Positions 19,212-29,704 are shown, numbered from the stretch's first letter. The stretch is DNA of 64,000 nucleotides from Metabacillus sp. B2-18 (GCF_021117275.1 NZ_CP088245.1:3137501-3201500); one strand, 5' to 3'. Made by a program: numbers and translations. The notes: a model not told the origin generated them from the letters alone.

Positions 19212-20003
19212 TTAAGAAACAAAGGTACGTGCAAAATTCTTAAATTCTTCTACAGCATCTCTTCGTGAATTCTCATCTAATAAAGAAGGTTGAAGTCGTT
19301 CAATTTCTCGAACTAAAGCACTACCAACAACAACTCCATCACACATATGTGCAAGCTGCTCCACCTGTTCCCTTGAAGAAACACCAAACCCTACAGCAAC
19401 AGGAACTTTACTATGCTTTCTTACTTCCTCTAGAAAGGATGCAATAGAATCATCGAAATTTTTGCGTACTCCTGTTACGCCTAATGATGAAACACAATAA
19501 ATAAAACCTTCTGCTGCTTCTGCAATCATCTTAATTCTACTAGAAGAAGTTGGAGCTACTAGAGAAATAAATGCAATAGAATACTCCTTACATTTTTCTC
19601 GAAGTTCCTCACTTTCTTCAAACGGAATATCAGGAATTAATAAACCGTCTATCGTGTTTTCCCGCAGTAAAGCGAAAAAGGATTCCTGATCTAATTGTAA
19701 CACAGGATTATAATACGTAAATAGAATTATTGGAATATTCAACCCTTTTTTTCGCATTTCCGGCACAAGTTTGATTGCTTTTACAATATTCATACCATTT
19801 TTTAGTGATCGACTTGAGGCCTTCTGAATGACAGGGCCATCTGCAACAGGGTCCGAGTATGGTATCCCTAATTCAATTGCCGATGCTCCAGCTTCTTGTA
19901 AGGCAAGGGCTAAATCGATTGTTGCCTCAGAATTTGGATCTCCTGCAGTTATAAATGGAATGAATAATTGATTATTTATAGGTTGCTTAAATAGGGCTGT
20001 CAT
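19212..20003 (-). CDS. trpA: Tryptophan synthase alpha chain
   Basis: Cleaves indole-3-glycerol phosphate to indole and glyceraldehyde-3-phosphate, passing indole to TrpB. The 263-residue TIM barrel has [12 protein letters not shown] near residue 18, the catalytic Glu in [21 protein letters not shown] near 38, the catalytic Asp in [13 protein letters not shown] near 120, and the phosphate site [11 protein letters not shown] near 204. It overlaps trpB by four bases, so the subunits of the complex are translationally coupled. Confidence 0.97.
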   Translation of the reverse strand: MTALFKQPINNQLFIPFITAGDPNSEATIDLALALQEAGASAIELGIPYSDPVADGPVIQKASSRSLKNGMNIVKAIKLVPEMRKKGLNIPIILFTYYNPVLQLDQESFFALLRENTIDGLLIPDIPFEESEELREKCKEYSIAFISLVAPTSSSRIKMIAEAAEGFIYCVSSLGVTGVRKNFDDSIASFLEEVRKHSKVPVAVGFGVSSREQVEQLAHMCDGVVVGSALVREIERLQPSLLDENSRRDAVEEFKNFARTFVS

Positions 20004-21196
20004 GCTTTTCCAACCTCCTTATAATGAGACATTAATGTGTGGACATCTTTATCTCCCCGACCGGATAAACAAATTAAGATGCTTTCCTCATTACCCATGT
20101 TTTTAGCATGTTCGAAAGCTGCTGAAAGGGCATGTGCTGACTCAATTGCTGCTAAAATCCCTTCTTCACGTGCTAAAAATTCTAATGCGTCTAACGCTTC
20201 CTGATCTGTCACACTTTCATATTTAACGCGGCCTGTATTAGCTAAGTGTGCATGTTCAGGACCTATTCCAGGATAATCGAGTCCGGCTGAGATGGAATAA
20301 GGTTCCGTTATTTGTCCATATTCATCTTGTAGTAGATAAGTTAATGAACCGTGAAGGACACCCCTTGTTCCTTTTGTAATTGTGGCTGCATGCATATCAG
20401 TTTCAACACCTTTTCCTGCAGCCTCAACACCTACTAAATCTACGTCTTCAGGTATAAAAGCAGCGAACATTCCAATTGCATTACTTCCACCACCAACACA
20501 AGCTATTACTTTAGTTGGTAGACTGCCTTCAATATGATAGAATTGATCCTTTGCTTCATCCCCTATGACCCTTTGAAACTCTCTCACAATATATGGATAA
20601 GGATGTGGACCAACCACTGAGCCTATAATGTAAAAATGATCTTCACAATGCTGTACCCAATATCTCATCGCTTCATTTGTAGCATCTTTTAGTGTTTTGT
20701 TTCCGCTTGTCACTGGAATTACTTCAGCTCCTAACAGCTGCATCCGAAAAACGTTTAATTCCTGACGGCGTACATCTTCTTCCCCCATAAACACTTTACA
20801 TTCCATTCCAAATTTAGCCGCAACTGTTGCTGTTGCAACACCATGTTGACCAGCACCCGTTTCAGCAATCACCTTTGTTTTTCCCATTCGCTTTGCCAAA
20901 AGAACCTGACCAATGGCGTTATTAATTTTATGAGCTCCCGTATGATTTAAATCCTCACGCTTTAGATATACTTTTGCTCCACCTAATTTTCTTGTTATAT
21001 TTCCTGCAAAAGTGACCGTTGTTGGTCTGCCAGAGTATTCTTTTAATAAGTATGAATATTCCTCTAAAAAGCTTGGATCTTGCATTGCTTCTTTATGTGC
21101 TTGTTCAATTTCAGCTAATGGACTCATTAATGTTTCTGGCACAAAGCGACCTCCGAAATCGCCGTAACGTCCATTTTTATCAGGATATATGTTCAT
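20000..21196 (-). CDS. trpB: Tryptophan synthase beta chain
   Basis: PLP enzyme that condenses indole with serine to give tryptophan. The 398-residue protein shows [15 protein letters not shown] near residue 15, the PLP lysine in [18 protein letters not shown] near 81, [11 protein letters not shown] near 110, the PLP-phosphate loop [12 protein letters not shown] near 233 and SGRGDKD near 377. It overlaps trpA by 4 bp and trpF by 17 bp. Length and motifs are those of classical TrpB1. Confidence 0.97.
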   Translation of the reverse strand: MNIYPDKNGRYGDFGGRFVPETLMSPLAEIEQAHKEAMQDPSFLEEYSYLLKEYSGRPTTVTFAGNITRKLGGAKVYLKREDLNHTGAHKINNAIGQVLLAKRMGKTKVIAETGAGQHGVATATVAAKFGMECKVFMGEEDVRRQELNVFRMQLLGAEVIPVTSGNKTLKDATNEAMRYWVQHCEDHFYIIGSVVGPHPYPYIVREFQRVIGDEAKDQFYHIEGSLPTKVIACVGGGSNAIGMFAAFIPEDVDLVGVEAAGKGVETDMHAATITKGTRGVLHGSLTYLLQDEYGQITEPYSISAGLDYPGIGPEHAHLANTGRVKYESVTDQEALDALEFLAREEGILAAIESAHALSAAFEHAKNMGNEESILICLSGRGDKDVHTLMSHYKEVGKA

Positions 21197-21830
21197 GTTG
21201 TAACACCCTTTCCTCTATCAGTCTAATCTTTTCTTTACTTTTTTTTCGGTCAACTTCAATGCCACTAGATAGATCAATAGCCTGTGGATGATAGTTTAAG
21301 AGATTAGAAATATTCTCTTCATTAACACCGCCTGCAATAAAACAAATTTTATTATATTTTGCAGCAAATTCAAGGTAAACAGGTACCGCATCCCAGTCAA
21401 AACTAACACCGGTACCTCCCCATTGACCCTTCGTTCTTGAATCTACAACAAATCCATCAACTAACTCTACATACTTTTTCATTTCTTCTAAAGTATGGTC
21501 ATGATGGTGAAGAGCTTTCCAAATAAAACCTGGATATATCTCACGGACTTGATTAATTTGTTCGATTGTCTCATTTCCATGGAATTGAATCACATCAACT
21601 GGAACATGTTTTAAAACAGAATGAACTTCTTCTACAGTAGGATTTACGAATACAGCAGCGACTTTCTTCTTTGTATTAACTTCTTTTAACCATTGTCCAA
21701 CCAAATGTGGATTAACTTTTCTTTTACTTTCTGCAAAAATGAATCCAATGTATTGAGCAATAGAATCTGAGACTACTTGAAGATCTTCAAGACTTTGGAC
21801 TCCACAAAATTTCAATGCGATCTTAGACAT
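21180..21830 (-). CDS. trpF: Phosphoribosylanthranilate isomerase
   Basis: Amadori isomerase of tryptophan synthesis, converting PRA to CdRP. The 216-residue TIM barrel starts [16 protein letters not shown], with the catalytic Cys in KFCG, and has [10 protein letters not shown] near 80, [17 protein letters not shown] near 125 with the catalytic Asp, and AGGVNEENI near 160. I chose the ATG at 21830 (GGAGAG seven bases upstream) over a TTG 15 bp further out. It overlaps trpC by 8 bp and trpB by 17 bp. Confidence 0.95.
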   Translation of the reverse strand: MSKIALKFCGVQSLEDLQVVSDSIAQYIGFIFAESKRKVNPHLVGQWLKEVNTKKKVAAVFVNPTVEEVHSVLKHVPVDVIQFHGNETIEQINQVREIYPGFIWKALHHHDHTLEEMKKYVELVDGFVVDSRTKGQWGGTGVSFDWDAVPVYLEFAAKYNKICFIAGGVNEENISNLLNYHPQAIDLSSGIEVDRKKSKEKIRLIEERVLQHEHIS

Positions 21831-22587
21831 TAAGACTCTCTCCAAATAATTGTTGTACAGCCAACGTTTGATTTTCTTTTCTCATTAACGACTCTCCTAC
21901 TAGTACAGCTTTAGCTCCGTACTGTTTCACTAAATCTAAATCCTCCTTTGTATAAATTCCACTCTCACTTACCAGTAAAGTTTCTTCTGGAATTGAAGAA
22001 GCCATTCCTTCTAATTGTTGAATATTCGTTTCAAATGTTTTTAGGTTTCGGTTATTTACTCCAAGTATTTTTGGAGTAATAACATTTAAAACTTGCTCTA
22101 AGTTATGCTGGTCATGCACTTCTACTAAGACATCCAATCCTAATTCATAAGAATATTGATAAAGATCTTTTAACAAAGCGGGTTCAAGAGCTTCGCTTAT
22201 TAATAATACCGCATCAGCACCTATCCGTTTCGCTTCATCAATTTGGATAGAATCGATAATAAAGTCTTTTCTCAAAACAGGTAAATTTACAGTTTTCTTG
22301 ATAGCAGTTAAATACTCTCGTTTACCTTGAAAGTAAGGAGAATCTGTCAAAACGGATAAACAATCTGCTCCTCCTTTTTCATATGCAAGAGCAATTTCCA
22401 CTGGATCAAAGTTTTCCTTAATTAAACCCTTTGATGGCGATGCTTTTTTCACTTCAGCAATTAATGCCATATCCCTGTTAGAGGAAATTAGGGCCTCAAG
22501 AAAAGAGTGATTTGGTAAGCCTTCATCTTCCGGCAGAATCAAATTTTTAACTTCTTCTTTTTTTGTTTCAATTATTTTTTCAAGCAT
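21823..22587 (-). CDS. trpC: Indole-3-glycerol phosphate synthase
   Basis: Decarboxylating ring closure of CdRP to indole-3-glycerol phosphate. The 254-residue TIM barrel shows [14 protein letters not shown] near 43 (catalytic Lys), [12 protein letters not shown] near 78, [13 protein letters not shown] near 104 (catalytic Lys), LVEVHD near 154, [10 protein letters not shown] near 176 and VSESGIYT near 206. It overlaps trpD by 8 bp and trpF by 8 bp. Confidence 0.97.
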   Translation of the reverse strand: MLEKIIETKKEEVKNLILPEDEGLPNHSFLEALISSNRDMALIAEVKKASPSKGLIKENFDPVEIALAYEKGGADCLSVLTDSPYFQGKREYLTAIKKTVNLPVLRKDFIIDSIQIDEAKRIGADAVLLISEALEPALLKDLYQYSYELGLDVLVEVHDQHNLEQVLNVITPKILGVNNRNLKTFETNIQQLEGMASSIPEETLLVSESGIYTKEDLDLVKQYGAKAVLVGESLMRKENQTLAVQQLFGESLNV

Positions 22588-23596
22588 AATTTTCCTCCTG
22601 CTGATGCTGCAATGATTTTAATTGCTTTAAAGCTGTACCATTTTTAATCGCTTCTTTGGCATATAACACGCCCATATCTAATGATTGAACATGATTTGCA
22701 ACATAAAGGGCTGCACCTGCATTTAAAGCCACAATATTCTCTGCACTTTCTGGTGCTTCACCTCTAAATATTTTTTCGATAAGCTCTGCACTATCATCTG
22801 AATTTTGGACCTGTATCTCATCCATAACACCTTCTACAAGTCCAACATCAGTTGGATGAAGAACGTATCTGGATATATGTCCATTTTTAAGCTCTACGAC
22901 ATCAGTTGCTGTTGTTATAGATATTTCGTCCAAGCCGTCACGTCCTGTAACGAGTAAAACATGCTCTGCGCCTAACCGTTTTAACGCTTCTGCCATTTTT
23001 TCTGCATAATTCGTAGAAAAAACACCAATTATTTGACGTTTTGCATTTGCTGGATTTGATAATGGACCAAGTAGATTAAAAACAGTCCGAAACCCAATTT
23101 CTTTACGAGGATTCACTGCATGCTTCATTGAAGAATGAAACATAGGTGCAAATAAAAAGCTCATGTTTTTTTCGTCTAAGCTTTTTATCGCTTCCTCCTT
23201 TGATGTTTGAATATTAACGCCTAGTTTCTCAAGAACATCTGCACTTCCACTTTTAGAAGAAACAGCACGATTTCCGTGTTTTGCTACCTTCACCTTTAAT
23301 GAGGATGCAACGATTGCTGCTGCAGTTGAGATATTAAAGGTTGAGGAGCCGTCTCCACCAGTACCACAGGTGTCTACAATATCAAAATCATAGTTAATAG
23401 AAGACATGTGTTTTTTCATTGATTTTGTAAAGCCAACCAATTCATCAACCGTTTCGCCTCTTAGACGCATAATGGACACTAAACTTGCGATTTGACTAGG
23501 TGTTGCTTGACCAGACATGATCGAATTCATTACTTCCTCAGCCTGCTCCTCAGTCAAAGTATGACCCTCAATACACGTTGCTAGAAGTTCTTTCAT
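22580..23596 (-). CDS. trpD: Anthranilate phosphoribosyltransferase
   Basis: Transfers the phosphoribosyl group of PRPP to anthranilate. The 338-residue protein has [18 protein letters not shown] near 75 (PRPP loop), [18 protein letters not shown] near 103 and [27 protein letters not shown] near 155. The ATG at 23596 lies seven bases after GGAGGAG; the GTG immediately before it is less well spaced. It overlaps the end of trpE by 29 bp, so its ribosome binding site lies inside trpE. Confidence 0.96.
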   Translation of the reverse strand: MKELLATCIEGHTLTEEQAEEVMNSIMSGQATPSQIASLVSIMRLRGETVDELVGFTKSMKKHMSSINYDFDIVDTCGTGGDGSSTFNISTAAAIVASSLKVKVAKHGNRAVSSKSGSADVLEKLGVNIQTSKEEAIKSLDEKNMSFLFAPMFHSSMKHAVNPRKEIGFRTVFNLLGPLSNPANAKRQIIGVFSTNYAEKMAEALKRLGAEHVLLVTGRDGLDEISITTATDVVELKNGHISRYVLHPTDVGLVEGVMDEIQVQNSDDSAELIEKIFRGEAPESAENIVALNAGAALYVANHVQSLDMGVLYAKEAIKNGTALKQLKSLQHQQEENYA

Positions 23597-25109
23597 CACG
23601 TTTCTCCTCCTCAGAAAAGACTTTTTCAGCCAATTGGATTGCTTTTAACATAGCGCTCGCTTTATTACATGTTTCCTTCCATTCAAGTTCAGGTACACTG
23701 TCCACAACGATACCTGCCCCAGCTTGAACATATGCTACATTATTTTTGACTGTAATCGTTCGAATCGTAATACAAGAATCTACATTTCCATCAAAACCTA
23801 CGTAGGCAACACAACCTGCATAACTTCCTCTCGCTGTCGGTTCTAATTCTTGAATAATTTGCATGGCTCGTATTTTCGGGGCTCCTGAAACAGTACCAGC
23901 AGGAAACGAAGATAATAATGCATCCATTGGGTGTACTTCTTCTTTTAGTTGAGCCGTAACCTTAGAAATTAGGTGCATCACGTGTGAAAAACGACCAACT
24001 TCCATTAACGTAGGAGTATTAACCGTTCCGTAATCAGCAACTCTACCTAAATCATTTCGTGCCAAATCAACCAACATATAATGCTCTGCTCTTTCCTTTT
24101 CATCGTTCTTTAATTCTTCTTCGAAAAATAAGTCTTCTTCAACAGTTTTTCCTCTTCTTCTTGTCCCGGCAATTGGATGAATTTCAAGATGTTTATTTTG
24201 AATATAAATAAGTCTTTCAGGAGAACTGCCGACAAGCTCTGTGTCATTAATTCGAATATAAAATAAATATGGTGAAGGATTTACGATACGTAAAATTCGG
24301 TAAAGTGAAAAACCGTCTGTTGAAATTGGAATTTCAAACCTTTGTGATAGTACTCCTTGAAAAATATCTCCTGCACGAATGTATTCTTTTACCTTCTCAA
24401 CATCTTCTAAAAACTTGCCTTTTTCATAGTTTGATTGAATTTCATCAAAATTGACATCAAACGAGTCCGAAACTGCTAGTGGTAAATGCTCTGATTGAGG
24501 TTTTTGTTTTAGCATGCTTTCAAATTTGTTCAGCTTTGCTTCAGCTAGTTGATACGTAGCCTTTAACCTTGACTCATCTTCGGTACCATTTACTCTTTCG
24601 TAGTGAATAAAATAAAGCTGTTTTTCTTGATGATCAAATGCAATAACTGTTTCACAAACAAAAAACATACAATTTTGCTGATTTAAATCATTCGTCTCAT
24701 GCTTTTTAACTTTTTCAATGATAGAAACTGTATCATATCCAATATATCCTACAGCTCCCCCAACAAAAGGTATCTCTAAATCTGGCAACTTAATGGCTAA
24801 ATGATCCTGAAGTTGTTTAAAGGTTGTTGTAATGGAATTTGATTTTGATATCGTTTTTCTTTGTTCGTTCAGGATAGAAAACTCTCCGTGGTTTTCTTCT
24901 ATAAATAAAAATGGATTTAAACCAATAAAAGAATATCTGGACCAGCTAGATTCTGAGTCCTTACTTTCCAGTAAATAAACAGCCTCTTCTTTAAAAAGTT
25001 GAAATAATTGAATAGGCGTGAACGTATCCACGATATATTTTTTTACGATGGGGATGGTGCGATAATGCTTGCTATCTTCACAAAAAGTGGAAAAAGAAGA
25101 AAAATTCAT
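23568..25109 (-). CDS. trpE: Anthranilate synthase component I
   Basis: Chorismate-utilising large subunit of anthranilate synthase. The 513-residue protein has the N-terminal regulatory domain (LLESKDSESSWSRYSFIG near 46 is the usual tryptophan-feedback site) and the C-terminal chorismate-binding domain (GDIFQGVLSQRFEIP near 247, GSSPERLI near 298, AGTRRRGKT near 322, RNDLGRV near 360, GTVSGAPKIRAM near 413). The glutaminase subunit is not in this window; in Bacillus it is the shared pabA/trpG in the folate operon. First gene after the TRAP attenuator, with its Shine-Dalgarno inside a hairpin. Confidence 0.97.
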   Translation of the reverse strand: MNFSSFSTFCEDSKHYRTIPIVKKYIVDTFTPIQLFQLFKEEAVYLLESKDSESSWSRYSFIGLNPFLFIEENHGEFSILNEQRKTISKSNSITTTFKQLQDHLAIKLPDLEIPFVGGAVGYIGYDTVSIIEKVKKHETNDLNQQNCMFFVCETVIAFDHQEKQLYFIHYERVNGTEDESRLKATYQLAEAKLNKFESMLKQKPQSEHLPLAVSDSFDVNFDEIQSNYEKGKFLEDVEKVKEYIRAGDIFQGVLSQRFEIPISTDGFSLYRILRIVNPSPYLFYIRINDTELVGSSPERLIYIQNKHLEIHPIAGTRRRGKTVEEDLFFEEELKNDEKERAEHYMLVDLARNDLGRVADYGTVNTPTLMEVGRFSHVMHLISKVTAQLKEEVHPMDALLSSFPAGTVSGAPKIRAMQIIQELEPTARGSYAGCVAYVGFDGNVDSCITIRTITVKNNVAYVQAGAGIVVDSVPELEWKETCNKASAMLKAIQLAEKVFSEEEKRDERTSSNVY

Positions 25110-25117
25110 AGTAACTC

Positions 25118-25139
25118 ACTCCTCCAATATGTTTTGGAG
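25118..25139 (-). promoter_or_regulatory. Shine-Dalgarno-sequestering hairpin of trpE
   Basis: In the trpE leader CTCCAA (25134-25139) can pair with TTGGAG (25122-25127) across a six-base loop. The second arm overlaps the ribosome binding site GGAGGAG (25118-25125). In B. subtilis, TRAP binding promotes an SD-blocking hairpin of this kind, lowering trpE translation. The pairing is seen here; its TRAP dependence is inferred. Confidence 0.65.
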
Positions 25140-25270
25140 AACGAGTATTTAGGAGGTTATTAAAGGTTGAAGATTATTAAAGCACTTGCCTCTTGACATA
25201 TATACTTAAACAAGGCTTAGGTGTTGTTAATATTTAACTAACAACATAACCTTTGCAAGCTATATGAATT

Positions 25271-25304
25271 AAAATAAAAACCCAAAAACACGATGGTTTT
25301 TGGG
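25271..25304 (-). terminator. trp leader attenuator terminator
   Basis: On the minus strand CCCAAAAAC and GTTTTTGGG (within 25281-25304) form a hairpin followed by TTTTTATTTT (25271-25280). It lies between the TRAP triplets and trpE, so TRAP binding, by blocking an upstream antiterminator, would favour this terminator. Confidence 0.88.
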
Positions 25305-25330
25305 TAGACTTGTGCCTTTACGAAAAAAAC

Positions 25331-25387
25331 CTCAACTAAACTTGACTCATTCTCTGCTACCCTAAACTATTTAACTCTACTCATCTA
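25331..25387 (-). promoter_or_regulatory. TRAP binding site in trp leader (11 NAG triplets)
   Basis: Read as RNA from 25387 to 25331 the triplets are UAG, GAG, GAG, UAG, UAG, UAG, GAG, GAG, AAG, UAG, GAG. The spacers are 2, 2, 5, 2, 2, 2, 3, 2, 2 and 2 bases. This is the target of the 11-subunit tryptophan-activated TRAP ring encoded by mtrB at 32710-32934. One triplet is AAG instead of G/UAG and one spacer is longer than usual. Confidence 0.88.
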
Positions 25388-25409
25388 CTTAATCATAATC
25401 TTCTACATT

Positions 25410-25439
25410 ATGTTATTATAACTTTCTCTTTACTGTCAA
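25410..25439 (-). promoter_or_regulatory. trp operon promoter
   Basis: TTGACA (25434-25439) is a perfect σA -35 box. The -10 region lies in TATAATAACAT (25410-25420); the best spaced choice is TAACAT at 18 bp or ATAACA at 17 bp. Transcription would start just upstream of the TRAP triplets. Confidence 0.6.
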
Positions 25440-25495
25440 GAATGATATAACACTGTTCCGAATTTTCTAACTACTTTTAAGAGAACCAAATACTG

Positions 25496-25861
25496 TTAGG
25501 ACTTTGATAAATCTGGTCTTAACACTGTCGCACCTTCTAAATAAGCATGATAAATTTGTTCTTGCTTTATTGGTGTTTCTACTGTCATCATAATTCTTAT
25601 GCATTTTTCGAGGCTTCCTGGAACTGGTATTTCTTGCATACACATGACCGGTACATAGACCCAACCTTCAAAATTTCTTAATGCTTTTGCAGGAAATGTT
25701 GATATCAAATCATGTGTTACCGTTATAAGGACCTGTGCGACGTTCTCAGGATCTACATTGTTTTTTTGAATCATTTCTTGTAACAGTTTTTCTGTTGCAT
25801 CAATAACAGTTGGTTCATTATCTTCACCAACTGTTATTGCTCCTCGAATTCCCCTAATCAA
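25496..25861 (-). CDS. aroH: Chorismate mutase (AroH class)
   Basis: Monofunctional chorismate mutase converting chorismate to prephenate, trimeric in B. subtilis. I place the start at a TTG (25861) giving IRGIRGAITV, 121 residues, which matches the usual AroH N-terminus. Longer in-frame starts would run 87 bp into aroB. Active-site residues appear as Arg in RGIRGA, Glu and Arg in the CMQEI and KCIRIMMTVET region, and Tyr in YHAYLEGATVLRPDL. It overlaps the aroB stop by 8 bp. The trp promoter and leader follow it. Confidence 0.9.
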   Translation of the reverse strand: MIRGIRGAITVGEDNEPTVIDATEKLLQEMIQKNNVDPENVAQVLITVTHDLISTFPAKALRNFEGWVYVPVMCMQEIPVPGSLEKCIRIMMTVETPIKQEQIYHAYLEGATVLRPDLSKS

Positions 25862-26951
25862 CGCTCTCCCCCCGTTCCTGCTCTCTCCACTCGTTAAGTA
25901 AGCATTGGAGCTCTTCTTTGCTGAAAGTTGCAGAAGTTGTTTCTCCAATACGTTCTAATAAAATCATTTTAATTTGATTAGATTTTGTTTTTTTATCTTT
26001 AACCATTTTGGCTATTAATTGCTCGGTTGTATATGAATCAGGGACCTCTACTGGAAAACCAATCGTAGCAAACCATGTTTTCAACTCACGGTATGGTAAG
26101 TCAGCTTGTAATAATTTATTACTTAACCAGGTAGCAAATAACATCCCAACTGCTACGCAGTCTCCATGTGAGAGTTTTCCATAGCCAGCCTCTGCCTCAA
26201 CTGCATGACCTAGAGTATGGCCAAAGTTCAAAATTTCACGTAAACCTAACTCTCTTTCATCTTTTGTTACAACGTCTGCTTTGATTTGAATACCTTCAAG
26301 TATCATTCGTTGTAACCTTTCAGTTGTAATGTCTTCTAACTGTTGTATTTCTTTTACCAAAAATTCATAGAAGGATTCACTTTTAATAAGTGAATGTTTA
26401 ATAACCTCTGCAAATCCAGATCGTAATTCTGTTACAGGAAGACTTTTTAAAAACTTACTATCATATACTACCGCTTTAGGCTGATAAAAAGCCCCAATCA
26501 TATTTTTTCCTTCAGGATGATTGATTGCCACTTTTCCTCCAACGGCACTATCATGTGCTAGCAATGTTGTAGGTACTTGTATATAAGGAATTCCTCTCAT
26601 ATAGGTTGCTGCAACAAAACCTGTTAAATCACCTACTACTCCTCCACCAAACGCAATAACAACAGATTTACGATCTAATTGCTGCTTTAATGCAAAGGTT
26701 TGTACGTCATAAAAAACATCAAAAGACTTAGCCTCTTCCCCGCTATTGATAACATATTTACTGATCGTATAAGTAGGTTTAATCTTGTCTATTAAGAAAT
26801 CACTATATAAACGATCAACATTTGTATCTGTTACAACAAGTACTTTAGAAGGCTCTAGATTTTTTAGTATCCCTAAGAGTTCATTTATTGCATCTTCACC
26901 GACAATAACTGGATAAGTTGAGTCTTGTGTATGGATAACAATTGACTTCAT
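25854..26951 (-). CDS. aroB: 3-dehydroquinate synthase
   Basis: NAD- and metal-dependent conversion of DAHP to 3-dehydroquinate, second step of the shikimate pathway. The 365-residue protein has NSGEEAKSFD near residue 68, GGGVVGDLTGFVAATYMRG near 101, PTTLLAHDSAVGGKVAINHPEGKNMIGAF near 127, and the metal-binding histidines in ILNFGHTLGHAVE near 246 and LSHGDCVAVGM near 264. It touches aroF (the stop of one and start of the other share a base) and overlaps aroH. Confidence 0.96.
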   Translation of the reverse strand: MKSIVIHTQDSTYPVIVGEDAINELLGILKNLEPSKVLVVTDTNVDRLYSDFLIDKIKPTYTISKYVINSGEEAKSFDVFYDVQTFALKQQLDRKSVVIAFGGGVVGDLTGFVAATYMRGIPYIQVPTTLLAHDSAVGGKVAINHPEGKNMIGAFYQPKAVVYDSKFLKSLPVTELRSGFAEVIKHSLIKSESFYEFLVKEIQQLEDITTERLQRMILEGIQIKADVVTKDERELGLREILNFGHTLGHAVEAEAGYGKLSHGDCVAVGMLFATWLSNKLLQADLPYRELKTWFATIGFPVEVPDSYTTEQLIAKMVKDKKTKSNQIKMILLERIGETTSATFSKEELQCLLNEWREQERGESVD

Positions 26952-28123
26952 TAGAAATCCCTCGAATATTTTCGCATTTCTTCAACGTTTTCTTTAATAA
27001 GATCCATACGATCCAAACCAAACTGTTCAACAATCGCGTTTGCGATCTCCCAAGCAACTACAGCTTCCGCAACAACACTTGCTGCTGGCACAGCACAGCT
27101 ATCAGAACGTTCAATACTAGCAGTGAAAGGTTCTTTTGTATCAATATCAACACTTTGTAATGGTTTATATAGTGTTGGAATTGGCTTCATAACTCCTCGA
27201 ACTACAACTGGCATTCCAGTTGTCATTCCGCCTTCAAAACCACCTAATCTATTTGTTCTTCTTGTATATCCTTCTTCCTCATTCCACAGTATCTCATCGT
27301 GAACTTGGCTTCCAAACTTCCGAGCAGCTTCAAACCCTATACCAAATTCAACACCTTTAAATGCATTAATGCTCACGATGGCACCTGCAATTTTGCTATC
27401 AAGCTTGCGATCATAATGAACATAACTGCCTATTCCAGCAGGTAAGCCCTCAACAACAACTTCAACAATTCCTCCAATAGAATCTCCATTTGCTTTAGCG
27501 TTGTCAATTGCTTCCATCATTTTCGTTTCAGCTTCACGGTCATAACATCTAACCGGTGACTCTTCCGTTACTGCTAACAAATCATCAATATCTTGATATT
27601 CATTGTTCTCTGCTCTAACTCCACCTATCTCAAGGACGTGACCTACCACTTTAATCCCTAATTCAGCTAGAATTTGTTTAGCTAACGAACCAACAGCCAC
27701 ACGAACTGTTGTTTCACGAGCAGAGGAACGCTCTAAAACATTCCTCATATCTCTATGTCCATATTTCATAGCACCAATTAAATCTGCATGGCCTGGACGA
27801 GGACGAGTTATTTGGCGTTTTACCTCTTGCTCTTCTTCTGGAGTTATTGGTTCGGCACCCATAATTTTTGTCCAATGCTTCCAATCTTTATTCTCAACAA
27901 CAAGGGAGATTGGTGATCCTAGCGCTTTCCCATGTCTTACTCCACCTAAAATTTGAACTTGATCTTTTTCAATTTGCATTCTTCTTCCGCGGCCATACCC
28001 TTTTTGTCTTCTTGCTAAATCGATGTTAATAGCTTCCGCAGTTAAATTTAATCCTGATGGAACACCTTCGACTATAGCTGTTAATTGTGGCCCGTGAGAT
28101 TCACCAGCTGTTAAATATCTCAT
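26951..28123 (-). CDS. aroF: Chorismate synthase
   Basis: FMN-dependent elimination that turns EPSP into chorismate (aroF in B. subtilis, aroC elsewhere). The 390-residue protein begins [24 protein letters not shown], with the conserved GESHG signature. It has [12 protein letters not shown] near 34, [33 protein letters not shown] near 107 and [20 protein letters not shown] near 293. First biosynthetic gene of the aro-trp supra-operon and 78 bp after cheR. Confidence 0.97.
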   Translation of the reverse strand: MRYLTAGESHGPQLTAIVEGVPSGLNLTAEAINIDLARRQKGYGRGRRMQIEKDQVQILGGVRHGKALGSPISLVVENKDWKHWTKIMGAEPITPEEEQEVKRQITRPRPGHADLIGAMKYGHRDMRNVLERSSARETTVRVAVGSLAKQILAELGIKVVGHVLEIGGVRAENNEYQDIDDLLAVTEESPVRCYDREAETKMMEAIDNAKANGDSIGGIVEVVVEGLPAGIGSYVHYDRKLDSKIAGAIVSINAFKGVEFGIGFEAARKFGSQVHDEILWNEEEGYTRRTNRLGGFEGGMTTGMPVVVRGVMKPIPTLYKPLQSVDIDTKEPFTASIERSDSCAVPAASVVAEAVVAWEIANAIVEQFGLDRMDLIKENVEEMRKYSRDF

Positions 28124-28201
28124 TTGCTCTCTCTCCCTTCAACGCACTAACGCTTTTAAGTACAAATATATCATAAGTTACTTTAAAAAAATAGCAAGTT
28201 T

Positions 28202-28978
28202 TTACTTCTTTTGATAAAAAAATGTATCTACTGAAGTAAAGTTAAAACGGTCAGCATTAAAAATCTGCTCAGTGCTTCCAACAAAGAAAACCCCTTGAGA
28301 TTTTAATGCGTTACTAAATTTCATATATAAGCCTTCTTTAGCTTCTTCCGTAAAATAAATTAAAACATTGCGACATACTATTAAGTCAAAATTTGAATCA
28401 AAAGAATCTGACAATAAATTTTGCTTTTTAAATTGCACCGTTTTTTTAATATCCTCGTTCACAATATAATTGGTTCCTTCCTGCTTGAAGTGCTTCCGCT
28501 TAATATCGTCAGGAACCTCATTTAAGGAACGTTCGGGATAAATTCCAAGCTTAGCTCTTGCAATGACATTTTCGTCAATATCTGTTGCAAGAACCTTTAC
28601 TTTTGAAAGTGGAATCAATTTAGAAAGAATCATCGCAATTGTATATGGCTCTTCACCTGTGGAGCATGCAGCACTCCAGACTTTCAGATTACTGTTCTTT
28701 TCTAATAGTCTGGGAAGAATCTTTTCTTCAAGCACCTGCCATCTTTTATAATTTCGGTAGAATTCTGAAACATTTATTGTCATTCGATCTAAGAACTCAA
28801 AGTAAAGCTCGTTTTGCTTACTTATTCCTTCAAAAAACTCTGAGAAGGTTGAAAATCCCCTCTTTTCATAAAGTGAAATCAATCTTCTTTTCATTTGAGC
28901 TTCTTTGTAAAGTGAAAGATCAATTCCTGATTTTTTCTTGATGTTTTTAATAAACAGTTCGTAATCTTGATCAACCAT
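28202..28978 (-). CDS. cheR: Chemotaxis protein methyltransferase
   Basis: SAM-dependent methyltransferase that methylates glutamates on chemoreceptors in adaptation. The 258-residue protein has the N-terminal helical CheR domain (SLYKEAQMKRRL near 21) and the Rossmann domain with KVWSAACSTGEEPYTIAMIL near 98. ATDIDENVIARAKLGIYPERSL follows near 134, then DLIVCRNVLIYFTEE near 203. Its position between ndk and aroF is conserved in Bacillus. A TTGACA/TATAAA promoter lies about 190 bp upstream. Confidence 0.94.
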   Translation of the reverse strand: MVDQDYELFIKNIKKKSGIDLSLYKEAQMKRRLISLYEKRGFSTFSEFFEGISKQNELYFEFLDRMTINVSEFYRNYKRWQVLEEKILPRLLEKNSNLKVWSAACSTGEEPYTIAMILSKLIPLSKVKVLATDIDENVIARAKLGIYPERSLNEVPDDIKRKHFKQEGTNYIVNEDIKKTVQFKKQNLLSDSFDSNFDLIVCRNVLIYFTEEAKEGLYMKFSNALKSQGVFFVGSTEQIFNADRFNFTSVDTFFYQKK

Positions 28979-29168
28979 GGGCCAACTCTCCTATTACATT
29001 TCCTTTTATCCAATAGATGTTTGAAGATCGTTCTAATAAATCAGGGGTTTGTTATATTACCCTGTAATCAACATTATGGGTCTCTATTAAAACTTCTGAT
29101 TTCAAATACCTTAGAAATAAGAATAATAATTTATAGTATAGCTTAAAATTCAAAGAATTTGCTCAATT

Positions 29169-29196
29169 TTTATAGAAAAGTGTGGAAACTTGTCAA
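29169..29196 (-). promoter_or_regulatory. Candidate σA promoter for cheR-aroFBH
   Basis: TTGACA (29191-29196) and TATAAA (29169-29174) with a 16-bp spacer read toward cheR. This would give an untranslated leader of roughly 180 bases. The region lies after the ndk terminator. Confidence 0.55.
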
Positions 29197-29221
29197 AATG
29201 CGATTTTCTGTCTTAGTGTAT

Positions 29222-29250
29222 ATAAAAAGAAGCTGGCATATGCCAGCTTC
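29222..29250 (-). terminator. Terminator of ndk
   Basis: GAAGCTGGCAT and ATGCCAGCTTC (29229-29250) form a perfect 22-base palindrome followed by TTTTTATA on the minus strand, shortly after the ndk stop. Confidence 0.88.
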
Positions 29251-29257
29251 CATATTA

Positions 29258-29704
29258 TTAATAAATCCAAGTATTTAATGCCTTATCATATTCCACTAGT
29301 TCATTGTCTTGGAAAAAAAGTGAGATCTCTCTTTCTGCGCTTTCAGTTGAATCCGAGCCGTGAATGATGTTCTTGCTTACAAACATCGTATAATCTCCTC
29401 TTATTGTTCCAGGTTCAGCATCTTTTGGATTTGTTTTTCCCATCATTTTTCTTGATAACTCAATTACATTTTCACCTTGCCAAACCATTGCAAACACTGG
29501 TCCGGAAGTTATAAATTGAACTAATTCATCATAAAAGGGTTTTCCTTTATGTTCTCCATAATGCTTCTCAGCAAGTTCAACAGGAATGGTCATTAGTTTT
29601 GCACCAACCAATTGAAAGCCCTTTCTTTCGAATCTACCGACAATTTCCCCAATAAGTTGTCGTTGAACCCCATCAGGTTTAACCATTAAAAATGTTTTTT
29701 CCAT
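29258..29704 (-). CDS. ndk: Nucleoside diphosphate kinase
   Basis: Transfers the gamma phosphate between (d)NTPs and (d)NDPs through a phosphohistidine. The 148-residue protein starts [21 protein letters not shown]. The catalytic His is in [17 protein letters not shown] near residue 116, and [11 protein letters not shown] lies near 103. Length and motif are standard. It lies between hepT and cheR as in B. subtilis and has its own terminator. Confidence 0.97.
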   Translation of the reverse strand: MEKTFLMVKPDGVQRQLIGEIVGRFERKGFQLVGAKLMTIPVELAEKHYGEHKGKPFYDELVQFITSGPVFAMVWQGENVIELSRKMMGKTNPKDAEPGTIRGDYTMFVSKNIIHGSDSTESAEREISLFFQDNELVEYDKALNTWIY

